DNA of 64,000 nucleotides from Nageia nagi (taxonomy: Eukaryota > Pinophyta): positions 67,270,001 to 67,334,000 of the forward strand of contig JBITNC010000001.1 of the NCBI GenBank assembly GCA_050084985.1. Reading direction: 5' to 3'. Made by a program: the position numbers and the translations under genes. Shown here piece by piece: positions 1-10,911 of this stretch. The notes beneath the pieces were generated by a model that ran no database searches, was not told the origin of the DNA, and saw nothing but the letters and a program-made list of their open reading frames with translations. Numbering within the stretch: position 1 is the first letter of the stretch; every line of letters starts with the position of its first letter.

Positions 1-128
1 CAAGTTATTCATGTAGAATGAACTTACCACAAAGGTATACAACAAAATCAACACTATATAGCACAAAATCCATCCAAGGGTGAAGTTATCATCATAAACA
101 CAAATTCAACACAATAATTCAAACTTTA
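1..128 (-). other. Left edge, probable 3' LTR of copia-A
   Basis: This stretch lies just beyond the polypurine tract of the minus-strand copia element, where its 3' LTR should begin. I cannot find a TG start at the junction, and the matching 5' LTR is not clearly aligned, so the LTR identity is inferred from position only. No gene is visible. Confidence 0.35.
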
Positions 129-140
129 CTCCCCCTTGAG
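129..140 (-). other. Polypurine tract of copia-A
   Basis: The minus strand reads CTCAAGGGGGAG directly after the end of the RNase H reading frame. This is the usual place and composition for the plus-strand primer of a copia element. Confidence 0.6.
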
Positions 141-1625
141 GGCAACTTCACCAACCTAATAGCATCCCTAAGCTTACAAAACTATGCTTCTAGGAGGGGC
201 TTGGTGAATAAATAAGTAGAGTTCAAGGTGGATGGACAATACTCCAAGTGTATGATGCCATCAAGAACCTTCTCTCTGATAGATTTCCATATGTTTTGTT
301 CTCTGATGGAACATAAGATTATTATCCAAAGAGATCATCGATTGATTGCTTGAAAAAATTAAAGATGAGTCACCTTGCTTATACTTAATTACTTTCAAAA
401 TATGCCTTAGCCAAATGGCTTCTTGGGTTGCAATAGACATGGCATGATATTCATCTTCAATGGTGGAAAGAGAAATAGTAGGTTGCTTCTTAAAAGCCCA
501 AAAGATAGCACTTGAATCAATGCTAAACACATATTTAGAGATTGATTTCTTATCATCTCTATCTCATCCATAGTTAGAATTAGAGAATATAGAAAGAACA
601 AATGAGGGTAACTTAGAATACTTAAGAACAAGATCCTTAGTCTTTGCAACATTGAATACTTCAATTTGCTTAACAACATTAAGGTGTTCAACATATGGTT
701 TCTGCATGAATCATGCCATTGGATTCATTGGAAAGGTAATTCTTGCTTAAAAATAGTCAAATACAAAAGACTAACAATTAATTGCTTATAAACTATAGCA
801 TCAGCTAACTGAGAGTTGGAGCTCAGAGAAATAATGATTCTAGAAGAAACTAGGATCATAGAATATCTACACTCTATTCCAAACTTTTTCAAAATGTCTG
901 ATATATACTTAAATTGATTAAGATAAGTACAATCCTTGTATTGATACACTTATATTCCAAGATAATAGTGTAAGAGATCAAGATCAATCATTTAAAATGT
1001 TGCCTTAAATTTGGATATGCACTCTTGAATGATTTCATCATTATTCCCACTAATCAAAAGATCATCCACATAAAGGAGAATCAAGAACATGTCTTTTCCT
1101 TGAGTGAGCATATATAAATTGAAGTCTAAAAAGCACTTGAAGAAACCAATGTCTATAAAGTATTTTGAAATCTTCTTATACCAAGCCCTGTGTGTTTGCT
1201 TAGATCCATACAATGACTTCTTTAGCATACACACAAAGGACTCTTTGCCTTCCATAATGAATCCTTCTAGTTGATTTATAAAGATTTCTACACCTAAGTC
1301 ACCATTGAGAAATTTATTTTTGACATCAAGTTGAAAAACTTTCCATCTTTGAGCTGCAAAAAGAGAAAAGATATTTATCATAGTAAGCATCTTTATCATA
1401 GGAGCAAAGGTTTCCTCATAATCTACACTGTATTTCTAAGCAAAATGTTTGGCTACTAACCTTGCTTTGTATTTCTCAATATTACCAATAAAATTAAACT
1501 TAACCTTGCAGATCCACTCATTGCCAATCACATTCTTCTCATTAGGATAAGAGACCAAATCTTAAGTTTTATTTTTCATAAGCATCTCATACTCCACTTT
1601 CATGGCTTCCATCTAGCACTAGTGC
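131..1625 (-). pseudogene. copia-A reverse transcriptase and RNase H region
   Basis: This is the copia polymerase segment that copies element RNA into DNA. On the minus strand it begins near 1625 with the segment preceding the RT palm (IEKYKARLVAK), followed by VDYEETFAP, FQLDVKNKFLNGDL and the catalytic YVDD box at 1061-1072. RT continues to about 700. RNase H is seen at 530-131 with a KKQPTISLSTIEDEYHAM core, where copia elements normally read S-T-E-A-E-Y, then RTKHMEI. Breaks include a TAG where Gln is expected before the YSVDYEE segment and a frame change near 265. The YVDD aspartates are intact, but the frame is too broken to give a full polymerase. Confidence 0.85.
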
Positions 1626-1749
1626 TTAGAAGCTTTTTTGAAGGTTGAGAGCTCATGCTTGTTGTCAATCTTGAAAAATAAGGATTTATTCAAGGTCATG
1701 CTCCTTGTTACCCTTTGAGTTGGAAAATTTTAATCTTAAGGTGACTTGT

Positions 1750-3060
1750 CAACATCAATATTTAACTAGCTAGGTGTAACTTTAGAGTCCTATAGATCAT
1801 TAATATCCTCATTAGAAGTAGATTCTTCAGAAAGTTCATTGAACTTTACATCCCTTGAAATGAACATTATTTTATAGGATGGAGAGTAGAGCCTGTAGCC
1901 TCTATGCTGATTGTCATAACCCATAAAGATGCATTTTTTAACTCTTTTATCTAACTTTTTTCTTTTCTCAAAAATAATGTAGGAGAATGCTTCATAACCA
2001 AACAACCCAAGGTGAAAAATGTTAGGTTTTCTTCTTGACCATGATTTAAAAGAAGTTTTACTTTAAACAATTTTTATGGGACACCTATTTAAGATGTAAA
2101 TGGCAGTGCTCATAGCTTCACCTCTTAAAAAATTAGGAAGATTACCTAGCATGTCTCTAGCCATCTCCATAATTATCTTATTTTTCTTTTTGGTAACACC
2201 ATTCTGCTGAAGAGTGTAAAGAATCATAAACTACCTTTTGATTCCATACTTAGTGCAATAGACATTGAACTCATTGTTATTGTATTCTTCCCCATTATCT
2301 AATCTCAACATCTTAATTTTAAGGTTAGTTTGATTTTTAACAAAGGTCTTAAAAACCTTAAAACTCACAAAGGTTTGATCTTTATGCTCAAGTAGATACC
2401 CAAAGGTTATTCTACTAAAATCATCAATAAAGGTCAAGATATAAGATGCTCCTCCAAGTGACTTAGTCTTAAATGGACCCATCGAATTTGAATGCATAAG
2501 TTGAAGAGGTTGAGATGCTCTTATTGCCTTATCTTTTTCAAACTTTTGCCTATGCATCTTACCAAGGATGCACTTCTCATGTAGACCAATCAAAGGAGAA
2601 ATTAAAGGTAAACCTTCCATAAGTTCTTGGTATTTTATGACTTGAATACTCTTATGGTTAAGATGTCGTACATGTTGATGCCAAAGATTGCCTCTAGAAC
2701 ACACATTTGTAGCAAGACACATCTTTGTTGGAACTTGATCCATAATGTAAAGATCATATTTTATTGACCCTTTAACCAACATGGCAAGTCCTTTTTTCAT
2801 GCACCAATATTGAAAGTCAAACTCAAAAGAGAACCTTTTTCTAGCAACTTCGATCAGGGAGAGAAGGTTCATCTTAAGCTTAGGAACATAGAGCACATTT
2901 TCAAGAACCTTCCCATGAATCAACACACTTTCAATTCTTTGGACTTCAAAGGTAGACTTATCACCTATCATAATAATATCTTTTCTATACTTGTAAAAGT
3001 TTTCAAACTTTTCCTTTTCAAAGCATAGGTGATTAGTGCAACTAGAGTCAACAATCTAAT
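1750..3060 (-). pseudogene. copia-A protease and integrase region
   Basis: Minus-strand protease begins near 3055 with IVDSSCTNHL, where the family has DSG, so the aspartate is kept but Gly is Ser. Next come LENVLYVPKLKMNLLSL, the GAG-pre-integrase zinc segment (NLWHQHVRHLNHKS ... CILGKMHRQKF) and the integrase core with TFIDDFSR and RLDNGEEY. The third catalytic residue, normally Glu in V-E-R-K-N-R, falls in VTKKKNK near 2185 and appears to be Lys. The C-terminal copia integrase segment (KKCIFMGYDNQHRGYRLYSP) ends near 1790. The lost Glu and the protease change argue against activity. Confidence 0.85.
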
Positions 3061-3163
3061 TAAATGAAAAAATATGAGATATGGAGTAGAGCGTTGTAGC
3101 AAAATCAGCTTGAATATTCTTCTTTCTTTTAAAATTCTTTACATTTCCATTCCTTTTATTCTT

Positions 3164-3940
3164 TTATTTTCTTTGTTTGTAGCAATCAAATTCTTTATGA
3201 CCTTGGATACCATAATATTTATAATTACCATCAATCTTTTTCTTAGGATATGGATTGTTTATTTTACCTTTTCTATCTCTTTGCTTGAAATGATTGTTGT
3301 TGCCATTATTCCTGTTGCTGTTGTTGTTGTTTCTATTGTTGTCATTATCTCTTTTCTCAAATATTTTGGAGGAATAAGAATAAGATTTCTTTTTATGGTT
3401 GAACTTCTCCTTTAAAGGAGTTTTGGTTGCTCCTAAAGCAACATAATTGTCCTTTGAAGAAGAAATCAACATATTTTTGTTATAGGTTTCCTCATGCTTC
3501 AAAAGGAGCCTAGAAAGGTTCTCAAGGGAGAAGATTTTTTCTTAATCATCAAACCTTGTTTCCATAATTATTATAAATTTTTCAAACTTTGAAGAAAGGC
3601 TTTAAAGAATGATGAAGACCATGAACTCATCATTGATTCAATTGCACCCATAAGTAACAAGTTGGGTCCTTAGGTTAATGATTTTGTTCAAGTAGATGGT
3701 AACATTTTCATCTTCCCCTTGATTAGATTGAAGCAACTTTTGAAGACTGGTAAACCTTCTTGAAAACTTTGAATTAAGGTAGATTTTATTAAACTTATCC
3801 CAAGCTTCCTTTGCTAAGGTTGAAGAGAAAATCATTAAGAGCACATCATCTGAAATTGCACAAAAAATCATATAGGTTACCAACTCATTCTTCATCTCAT
3901 GGTTCTTCACCTCATCTTCTTCATGAGTGCTTTAGAGGTC
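3164..3940 (-). pseudogene. copia-A gag with Asn-rich tail and zinc knuckle
   Basis: The UBN2-type gag core reads AKEAWDKFNKIYLNSKFS and LNKIINLRTQLVTYGCN on the minus strand, matching copia-B gag. Then comes a Lys/Asn-rich tail and a degenerate CCHC knuckle, KYYGIQGHKEFDC, in which the first cysteines are Tyr while His and the last Cys remain. The normal gag start (F-D-G-x-N-Y-x-x-W) is absent. Homology to copia-B stops near 3940, beyond which the sequence is unrelated, suggesting deletion or replacement of about 40-60 N-terminal codons. Confidence 0.8.
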
Positions 3941-4036
3941 TTTGAGTTGAACCTTACTAAGAACCAACTCTCTAAAATTATCCCGTAGATAGTACAAAAT
4001 CTTCAAAGCCTACAATTCCTAGACTTGAACAACAAT

Positions 4037-4049
4037 CTTTGATGCCAAA
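4037..4049 (-). other. Primer-binding-like site of copia-A
   Basis: The minus strand reads TTTGGCATCAAAG, close to the initiator-Met tRNA complement TGGTATCAGAG used by plant copia elements. It sits just inside a TGTTGG (plus, from 4052) that would be the inverted end of the 5' LTR. It has two mismatches, so this is a fair rather than firm call. Confidence 0.45.
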
Positions 4050-4051
4050 TT

Positions 4052-4910
4052 TGTTGGGGTCGATGCAAAACCTAACATTCCTGTACCTTTCGAAGAATAT
4101 TTTTCACTGGCCCAATACCAGCGATGTTAGGAAATCTTTTTGATGTTTGAACTTTCTCCCTTGCTCAGAATAAGCTCACCAAGAAAACCCATTCCTTGCT
4201 TAATCACCTTCTTTGGCACCCACCATGGCATTAAATCCCACTCGTAGAACCCACACAGCCACCTCCTATGCAATGCCTTCTCTATTTTTTCTCTTACCTA
4301 GGCATTAAAAAGTGGGGGTCACATTTAATATTGTTTGTTGATGCATTCAATTTAATTTTTTACTTGCAAGCCACTTAGAAGCAACGTATACTATTTTTTA
4401 AGCATTTAATTCATTTTTACTTACTTGCAAGTAACCTTTTTTTAAATGCTCTTAGCAACTCTTATACTCCACATTTTTAAAGCTTTGTCATTATTGGCAT
4501 TAGTACATTACTTTAGAGTAAAAAGATGGTAAAAAATGCATCATTATTATTAAATGCATTATTTAAATTTTTTTTGAGTATAATTTTTTTTTCCTTATTA
4601 AAACAAAAAGAGGGGAAGAGGCAACACTACTTCTTTAATGCTATTAAGGAAAATTGTAGTGTATTTACTTAAATTAGAATGGATTTATACTTAGAATTTT
4701 AGTATGCAAAATATTTTTCAAGGGTAAAGCATTAAGTTAATCTAAGTATGCTATCTTTAAAGGTACAATTTTAAGGAAAAAGGGAGAATATTTAATGAAT
4801 ATTTTTTTACTTAAAATTCTTTTGTGCAAATGTTAAAATAATACATTCTTATCACTTAGAATTATTATTTTTTGGATGCCTCTGAAGTATTTACTTAAAA
4901 AACAAATTCC
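4052..4910. other. AT-rich stretch, possible 5' LTR remains of copia-A
   Basis: No gene is visible. The left end (TGTTGGGG) could be an LTR edge because it abuts the primer-binding-like site, but no second copy of this sequence is in the window to confirm an LTR. The rest is low-complexity AT-rich DNA. Confidence 0.35.
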
Positions 4911-5104
4911 TTATGCAAAGTTATAAATGGACTTGTGCAAACTATGGAAATGATGCATGTTTCTTCCTTATGCAAAATTAACTTGTACAAACTACGAAAA
5001 TGATGCATGTTTATTCGTTATGCAAATTTATAAATGGACTTGTGCAAACTATGAAAATGATGCATGTTTATGCAAGTTATGAATGAACTTGGGCAAAATA
5101 TGGA
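4911..5104. repeat. Short tandem repeat, about 50-57 bp unit, 3.7 copies
   Basis: Units start at 4911, 4968, 5018 and 5068, each opening with TTATGCAAR and sharing ACTTGTGCAAACTATG and AATGATGCATGT. Units are 57, 50, 50 and about 37 bp; the last is incomplete. Copies differ by several substitutions and one 7-bp gap. Confidence 0.8.
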
Positions 5105-5940
5105 ATTATTTTAAGATGTCCTTTAGGGGTTAGTAAACAAAACCCATTGGATTCTTAGGTTTTAAATTACAAATGGATGATTTTTTCACTTATGCTCTTT
5201 TACTTCATGTTTTGCATTTTGATTTATTTGCTTATGCAATCAAAATGCAAACATTGATATGAACAACCCCCTAAAATGAACACATCTACATGTACATTTT
5301 GCAACATGACTTGTTTGGGGATCCATGAGGTGAAGATAGGTGAACTAGAGCCTTTAAGTTTGATGATCCAATTGGTGAAAAATTTGTACTTTTCAATTGC
5401 CCCCAAGTCCTCTGTTGGTCTAGACATAACTCTATTAGGTGGATACGTATGTGTGTAGTGATACCACATATCCACATGTCCATTCAAATATTATCCTGAT
5501 AACTTAGGAGGAAAACTTGAAACCTAATCAAGATTAACAATTTGGTCGATCCAATAAATATCGAAACCTTAGAAAATAACTAGTACTTCTCCTTGTGAGA
5601 GTATATTGCTATCCAAGGGGAACTAGTTGACAATTGGTAGGAGCTAGGCTCTTTTTGTGTGGGAATTCAAGTGAAGGCCCAATTTTAGATAAAAAAAACA
5701 AGCCTCAACAATGTCACTCTATATCTACAATTCTTGAGATGAGAAATGTATTTCGGTACATGGGTTATTATTTGAAATGTAAAACATTTGTATTTGTGAA
5801 TCAAATCAAGTATATCTTTAGTGTTAAATATAACATGTATTATTTACTTAGTTAAAACTTAACATTTAATGTTATTTATTTAAATTATATACTTATTATT
5901 TCACATTCTTGTGTATCAAATGGGAGAATAGTTTTTACCC
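5105..5940. other. Intergenic sequence between the two copia elements
   Basis: No coding region or LTR is recognisable. In particular nothing here resembles the 9161-9658 LTR, so the 5' LTR of copia-B is missing or too diverged to see. Confidence 0.5.
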
Positions 5941-5948
5941 AAACACAT

Positions 5949-6780
5949 TCTTGATGGTTTCAACTATGGGATTTGGAAACCATGGATGAGAGCTGAATTG
6001 TAAATAAGAAAGTTTTTGTAAATAGTGAATAAAAATCTTGTACCTTCTACATATGAGAAGCCACTAAAGGTTTACAATACAAAGAATGAGTTAGCAACCT
6101 CCATGATTTATTGTGCAATTTTAGATAATATGCTTTTGATGATTTCCTCTTCAACCTTGATAAAAAAAGTATGGGATAAGCTTAAGCAAATCTACCTTGG
6201 TTCAAACTTTTTAAGAAGGTTTACCATTCTCCAAAAGTTGCTTTAATCTTATCAAAGAAAAGATGAAAATATGGCTATCTACTTGAATAAAATTATTGAT
6301 CTAAAGACTCAACTTGTTGCTTGTGGGTGCAAGTGGATCAATGATGAGTTCATGATCTTCATCATCCTTTAAAGCTTTTCTTCAAAATTTGAAAACTTTG
6401 TAATAGTTATGGAAACAAGGCTTGATGATGAAGAAGTTTTCTCCCTTCAGAACCTTTCTAGGCATTTATTGAAGCATGAAGAAACTTTTAATAATAAAGT
6501 GTTGATTTCTTCTCCTAAAGATAATAACATTACTTTTGGAGCAACTAAAACCCCTTTTAAGAAGAAGTTAAACCATCAAAAGAAATCTTATCCTTCTTCC
6601 TCTAAGAGGTTTGAGAAAAGAGGTAATGGCTACAATACTAGCAAGAATAACAAGAATAATAACCATAACAATAAGAATAATGACAAAAATAACCATTTTA
6701 AGCAAAGAGATGAAAAGGCAAAGTAAACAATCCTTATCCTAAAGAAAAGTTTGATGGTAATTGTAACTATTATGGTATTT
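5949..6780 (+). pseudogene. copia-B gag
   Basis: The copia gag opening is visible (FNYGIWKPWMRAEL near 5960), followed by the UBN2 core (KVWDKLKQIYLGSNFLRRF), an Asn/Lys-rich tail of NNKN repeats at 6640-6700, and a decayed zinc knuckle near 6755-6800 (CNYYGI-stop-GYKEVDC). The stop replaces the Gln present at this place in copia-A. Several frame changes and stops break the gene. Gag would form the particle that packages element RNA. Confidence 0.8.
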
Positions 6781-6914
6781 AAGGTTACAAAGAAGTTGAT
6801 TGCTACAAAAAGAAAAGAGAAAAAAAGTAATAAAAATGCAAAAAACTATAAAGGAAAGAAGAATATTCATCTTGGTTTTGTTACAACATTCTACTCCATG
6901 TCTTACTTTTTTTA

Positions 6915-8230
6915 TCTGATTGGATTGTTGATTCTTGTTGCACTAATCACCTTTACTTTAAAAAGAAAAAAGTTTGAAAATTTTCACAAGTATAAAAAAG
7001 ATATAGTTGTGATAGATGATAACTCTACACTTCAAGTCCAAGGAATTGGGAGTGTGTTTATTCACGAAAAGGTTTTTGACAATGTGCTTTATATTCCTAA
7101 GCTTAGGATGAACCTCCTCTTCATGATCTAAGTTACTAGAAAAGGGTACTCTTTTGAGTTTGACTCTTAATATTGATGCATTAAGAAAGAACTTACCACT
7201 TTGGTTAAAGGATTTGTGAAAGATAACCTCTACATTATGGATCAAATTCCATCAAAGATGTGTCTTGCTTCTAGTGTGTATTCTAGAGGCAATCTTTGGC
7301 ATCATCATTTAGGGCACCTTAACTATAAGAGTATTCAAGTCATGAAAGATTAAAAATCTTATGGAAGGTTTTCCTTCAATTTCTTTTTTGATTAGTCTAT
7401 GTGAGAAGTGCATTCTTGGCAAGATGCATAGACAAAAGTTTGAAAAAGATAAGGCAACAAGAGCATCTCAACCTTTTCAACTAGTGCATTCATATTTGAT
7501 TGATCCATTTTAGACTAAGTTGCTTGGAGAAGCATCTTATGTCTTAACCTTCATTGATGACTTTAATAAGATGAACTTTGGGTATCTACTTGAGCACAAG
7601 GATCAAATGTTTGAAAGTTTGAAAGTTTTTAAAGCCTTTGTTAAGAATCAAACTAACATCAAAATTAAGATGTTAAGATCAGATAATTGGAGAGAATTGA
7701 ATAGCAATGAATTCAATGACTATTATGCTAAGTATGAAATCAAAAGGTAGTTTACAATTCCATACACTCCTTAGCAAAATGGTTTTGTTGAAAGAAAAAA
7801 TAGAATAATTATGGAGATGGCTAGATGCATGTTGGGTATTATTTCTAAATTCTTATGGGGTGAAGTTATGAGCACTGCTATTTACACCTTGAATATGTGT
7901 TTCACAAAAGCCATTCAAATTCAAACTCCTTTTGAGGCAAAGGTTAGAAGAAAACCTAACATTATTCACCTTAGGATGTTTAGTTGTGAAACATTATTTT
8001 ACATTATTTTTGAGAAAAGAAAAAAGTTAGATAAAAGAGCTAAAAAAGTATCTTTATGGGTTATGATAGTTAGCATAGAGGTTACAGGCCCTACTTTCCA
8101 ACCTATAAAGAAATGTTCATTTCAAGAGATGTAAAGTTCAATGAAATTTCTAAAACATTTACTTCTAATGAGGATGTTGATGATCCAAAGGACTCTTTAG
8201 TTGCTTCTAGCTAGTTGGATATTGATGTAG
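6915..8230 (+). pseudogene. copia-B protease and integrase region
   Basis: Protease starts with DWIVDSCCTNHLYF (DSG read as DSC), followed by LQVQGIGSVFIHEKVFDNV and VLYIPKLRMNLL. The GAG-pre-integrase domain has NLWHHHLGHLNYKS and CEKCILGKMHRQKF. The integrase core shows TFIDDFNK, RSDNWRE, and NGFVERKNRIIMEMAR with the catalytic Glu kept, unlike copia-A. The C-terminal part (FEKRKKLDKRAKKV) follows to about 8150. Stops at GPF-stop-TK and YTP-stop-QNG stand where Gln is usual, so both look like CAG-to-TAG changes. Confidence 0.85.
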
Positions 8231-8339
8231 ATAATTCACCTCAGGAACAAAATTCTCCAATTCAAAGGGTAACAAGGAGCATGACCTTGAATAAATATTT
8301 AATTACCAAGATTAACAACAAGCATAAGCCCTCAACCTA

Positions 8340-9049
8340 TAAAGAAGCTTCTAAGCATGAGTGCTAGATGGAATCCATGAAAGTGGAGTATGAGGTGTTT
8401 ATGAAAAATAAAACTTGAGACTTGGTTTCTTATCCTAATAAAAAGAATGTGATTGGTAATAAATGGATCTATAAGATCAAGTTTAATTCAATTAGAGATA
8501 TTAAGAAATACAAGGCAAGGTTAGTAGCTAAAGGCTTTGCTCAAAAATGCAATGTAGATTATGAGGAAACCTTTGCTCCTATGGCAAAGATGTCTAATGT
8601 GAGAGTTATCCTTACTCTTTCTACAGCTCAAAGATGAATATTTTTTCAACTTAACATCAAGAATGCATTTATCAATGGTGACTTAGATGTGACAATCTTT
8701 ATGAATCAACTAGAAGGGTTTATTGTGGAAGGTAAAGAATCCTTTGTGTGCAAGCTAAAAAAGTCATTGTATGGACTTAAGCAAGCACTTTGAGCTTGGT
8801 ATAAAAAGATTTCATGGTACTTTACAGATATTAATTTCTCCAAGTATTTTTTGACTCCAATCTATATGTGCTCAATCAAAGAAAAGATGTGGTATTGATT
8901 CTTTTTTATGTGGATGATCTTTTGATTACTGAAAATAATAACAAAATTATTCAAGAGTGCATATCCAAACTTAAGGCAACATTTGAAATGACTAATCTTG
9001 GTCTCTTGCACTACTATATTGTAATGCAAGTGTATCAATACAAGAATTG
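8340..9049 (+). pseudogene. copia-B reverse transcriptase, 3'-truncated
   Basis: The RT frame carries NVIGNKWIYKIKFN, KARLVAKGFAQKCNVDYEE, FQLNIKNAFINGDLD and KKSLYGLKQA, with the catalytic YVDD box at 8907-8918. Stops at K-T-stop-D-L and A-Q-R-stop both fall where Trp is expected, and the stop before AWYKK falls where copia elements carry Arg. A frame change before YVDD and the missing thumb and RNase H make it non-functional. Confidence 0.85.
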
Positions 9050-9160
9050 TACTTGGAGGAGAACTCTCATCTCCATTGTATCTATTTGAAGGAGAACTCT
9101 CTTACTTTCTCTTCTTCTTCTCTCTTACTCGCTCTATCCCAATATTGCATTAAGAGGGAG

Positions 9161-9658
9161 TGTTGGAATGTATAATGCATTATTATAAAAATTTGTATAA
9201 ATCTTCTATGTAAGTTCACTAATACTTAAGGGTATCATTTTATATCTTAAGTATTTAAGTGAATATGATAATGTAACTTATCCTTCACTCCATGTCATGA
9301 GCATGCCCCTTGGGTAAAAGGATGTGCATGTCATGCTTTTGTACATTAGATAAAAGGGTGATCCAAAGAGAGATTTTGGCCTATAAATAGAAGGATCCTT
9401 ATTTGTGATCATACACCAATTTGTGGAGTAAAGTTATACTATAGGATAGTGTTTAGAAGAAAAATTTAAGAGGATTGTAAGAGTTCATATTGGTGAATGA
9501 AGTGAGATCTAGTTAGTAGATGTACTCCTAGTTGAAGGAACCACTTACATCTTATGTTATGTTGTGAGATTGCTTTATGAGTCATTTAGATGTTATTTGT
9601 GAGCTTTCATGTGATCTTAGGAGTTTATAATTATTTAGTTTATAGTTCAATTCTCTCA
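9161..9658 (+). repeat. LTR1: 3' LTR of copia-B (498 bp)
   Basis: It starts TGTTGGAATG directly after a purine run and ends TTCTCTCA. It is matched almost base for base, in inverse orientation, by 10420-10911. A TATA-like CTATAAATAG lies at 9381-9390. No primer-binding site follows, as expected for a 3' LTR. Confidence 0.85.
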
Positions 9659-10402
9659 CTAAGGTAGTTGTAAAGGGTTTAGCTGGGGTGGGGGAAGGTC
9701 AAAACTAGAAGCGACATTCAGGTTGCAAGATCTAATGGTGAGGGAGGAGCGATAGAGGCCATAAAGGCGCTAATAGTGGAGCAAAAGTGGTTACAAGGAG
9801 GCAGAGGCCAGCGGTTAGGTCGAAATATTGGTAGGTGACTACCATAGGAAAATATTTCATCATTAATAAAATACTTGTATATATATTTTAATAAAAGTAT
9901 ATTTGAATTATTTTATTTAAAAAAATACCCCTCCCCCTTACACACACATATATAGCTATATATATATATTAAAAAATAACTAAATACTAGTTCTATAACA
10001 ATCTTTTTAATTTACAAGATTATAGTAACATAGAGATTAGTATATAAATTTTGCTAGTTCTAAGTATATTAAAAAAAATGAACTAACATATAGCAGTAGA
10101 AATTAGTGTTAATATTACATAGACTTGTATACTATCTTCTATTTTAAATATAAAATAGCAATTTTTGAAAGAAAAAAATTGCAAGTAACATTGGAGGTTA
10201 GTATAAAAAATAATGTGCTAGCCATGTTTTGCTTAAAAAAAAGGAACTAACACATAGCAACTAATATGTTAGTAGCATAATGCATTAATCCAAAAAAAAT
10301 AAAGGAATGATGTTTATACCTTCACAATACTTTTACCTCAACAAGGATTTAGATAGACCTCTAAGATGATGAGTCTCTAAGGATGTGAATAAGAGCCTTT
10401 AA
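9659..10402. other. Spacer between inverted LTRs; includes leader of the LTR2 element
   Basis: The first 200 bases are comparatively GC-rich, without a recognised product. The rest is AT-rich with TA runs. The right part should be the untranslated leader of the minus-strand element whose primer site is at 10403-10419; no gag frame is recognised, so that element is truncated here. Confidence 0.45.
10027..10275. repeat. Two diverged copies of an about 85-bp repeat
   Basis: Segments near 10027-10110 and 10190-10275 share GGTTAGTATA-like, GCTAG, AAAAAA, GAACTAACA and ATAGCA blocks in the same order. Both lie in the leader region of the minus-strand LTR element. Confidence 0.5.
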
Positions 10403-10419
10403 GGTGCTCTGATACCAAA
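10403..10419 (-). other. Primer-binding site (initiator-Met tRNA type)
   Basis: The minus strand reads TTTGGTATCAGAGCACC, containing the exact TGGTATCAGAGC complement of plant initiator-Met tRNA, immediately internal to LTR2. It marks LTR2 as a 5' LTR. Confidence 0.85.
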
Positions 10420-10911
10420 TGAGAGAGTTGAACTATAGACTAAACAAGTCTAAACTTCTAAGATCACATGTAAGCTCACAAATCACATCTAACTAACTCA
10501 CAAAGCAATCTCACAAAGATAACTCAAGATGTAAGTGGTTCCTCCAACTAGGAGTACATCCACTAACTAGATCTTTATTCACATATATGAACTCCTACAA
10601 TACTCCTAAACTTTTCTCTTAAACACTATTCACTAACATAACTTTACTCCAAAAATTGGTATATGATCCAAAGAGGGAGCATTCTATTTATAGGCCAAAA
10701 TTTTCTTTAGATCACCCTTTTACCCAATGTACAAAAGCGTGACATGCACATCCTTTACCCAAGGGGCATGCTCATGATATGGAGTGTAGGATAAGTTACA
10801 TTATCATATTCACTTAAATACTTAAGGTATTAAATGATACCCTTAAGTATTAGTGAATTTACAAAGAGGATTAATGCAAACCTTTAATATAATGCATTAT
10901 ACATTCCGACA
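10420..10911 (-). repeat. LTR2: 5' LTR of a truncated minus-strand copia element (492 bp)
   Basis: It is the inverse of LTR1 with few differences, reading TGTCGGAATGTATAATG to CTCTCA on minus. A TATA-like TATAAATAG is conserved near 10685-10693. A primer site adjoins it but no coding region follows, so the element is truncated within its leader. Confidence 0.85.

Larger units (their letters stand above)
129..4049 (-). mobile_element. copia-A: decayed Ty1/copia LTR retrotransposon (internal region)
   Basis: Read on the minus strand, the interval holds gag, a CCHC-like zinc knuckle, protease, integrase, reverse transcriptase and RNase H in the Ty1/copia order (integrase before RT). A primer-binding-like site lies at one end and a polypurine tract at the other. 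Proteins throughout resemble those of copia-B on the plus strand at 5.94-9.16 kb, so both belong to one family. The gag N-terminus seems replaced or lost near 3940. Many codons survive without frameshifts, but catalytic positions are altered, so it is unlikely to be active. Outer LTR limits are unresolved. Confidence 0.9.
5941..9160 (+). mobile_element. copia-B: 5'-truncated Ty1/copia element (internal region)
   Basis: Gag, zinc-knuckle region, protease, integrase and RT follow in copia order on plus, then a polypurine run TAAGAGGGAG (9151-9160) abutting an LTR. RT stops after about residue VMQVYQYKNCT near 9049, and the rest of RT plus all RNase H is deleted; the junction holds a repeated GGAGAACTCTC. 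No 5' LTR or primer site is found. It is the same family as copia-A in inverted orientation. Many in-frame stops replace expected Gln, Trp or Arg codons. Confidence 0.9.

Noticed and set aside
3074-3415. Open plus-strand frame rich in Ile, Val and Phe
   Set aside because: It is the antisense of the Asn/Lys-rich gag tail of copia-A, whose AAY-rich codons avoid stops on the other strand.
5400-5940. 5' LTR for copia-B
   Set aside because: No block of LTR1 or a Met-tRNA primer site could be found here, so the 5' end is treated as lost.
9161-10911. LTR1 and LTR2 as the two ends of one element
   Set aside because: They are inverted, not direct, and the primer site adjoins LTR2 while the polypurine tract adjoins LTR1, so they belong to different, truncated elements.
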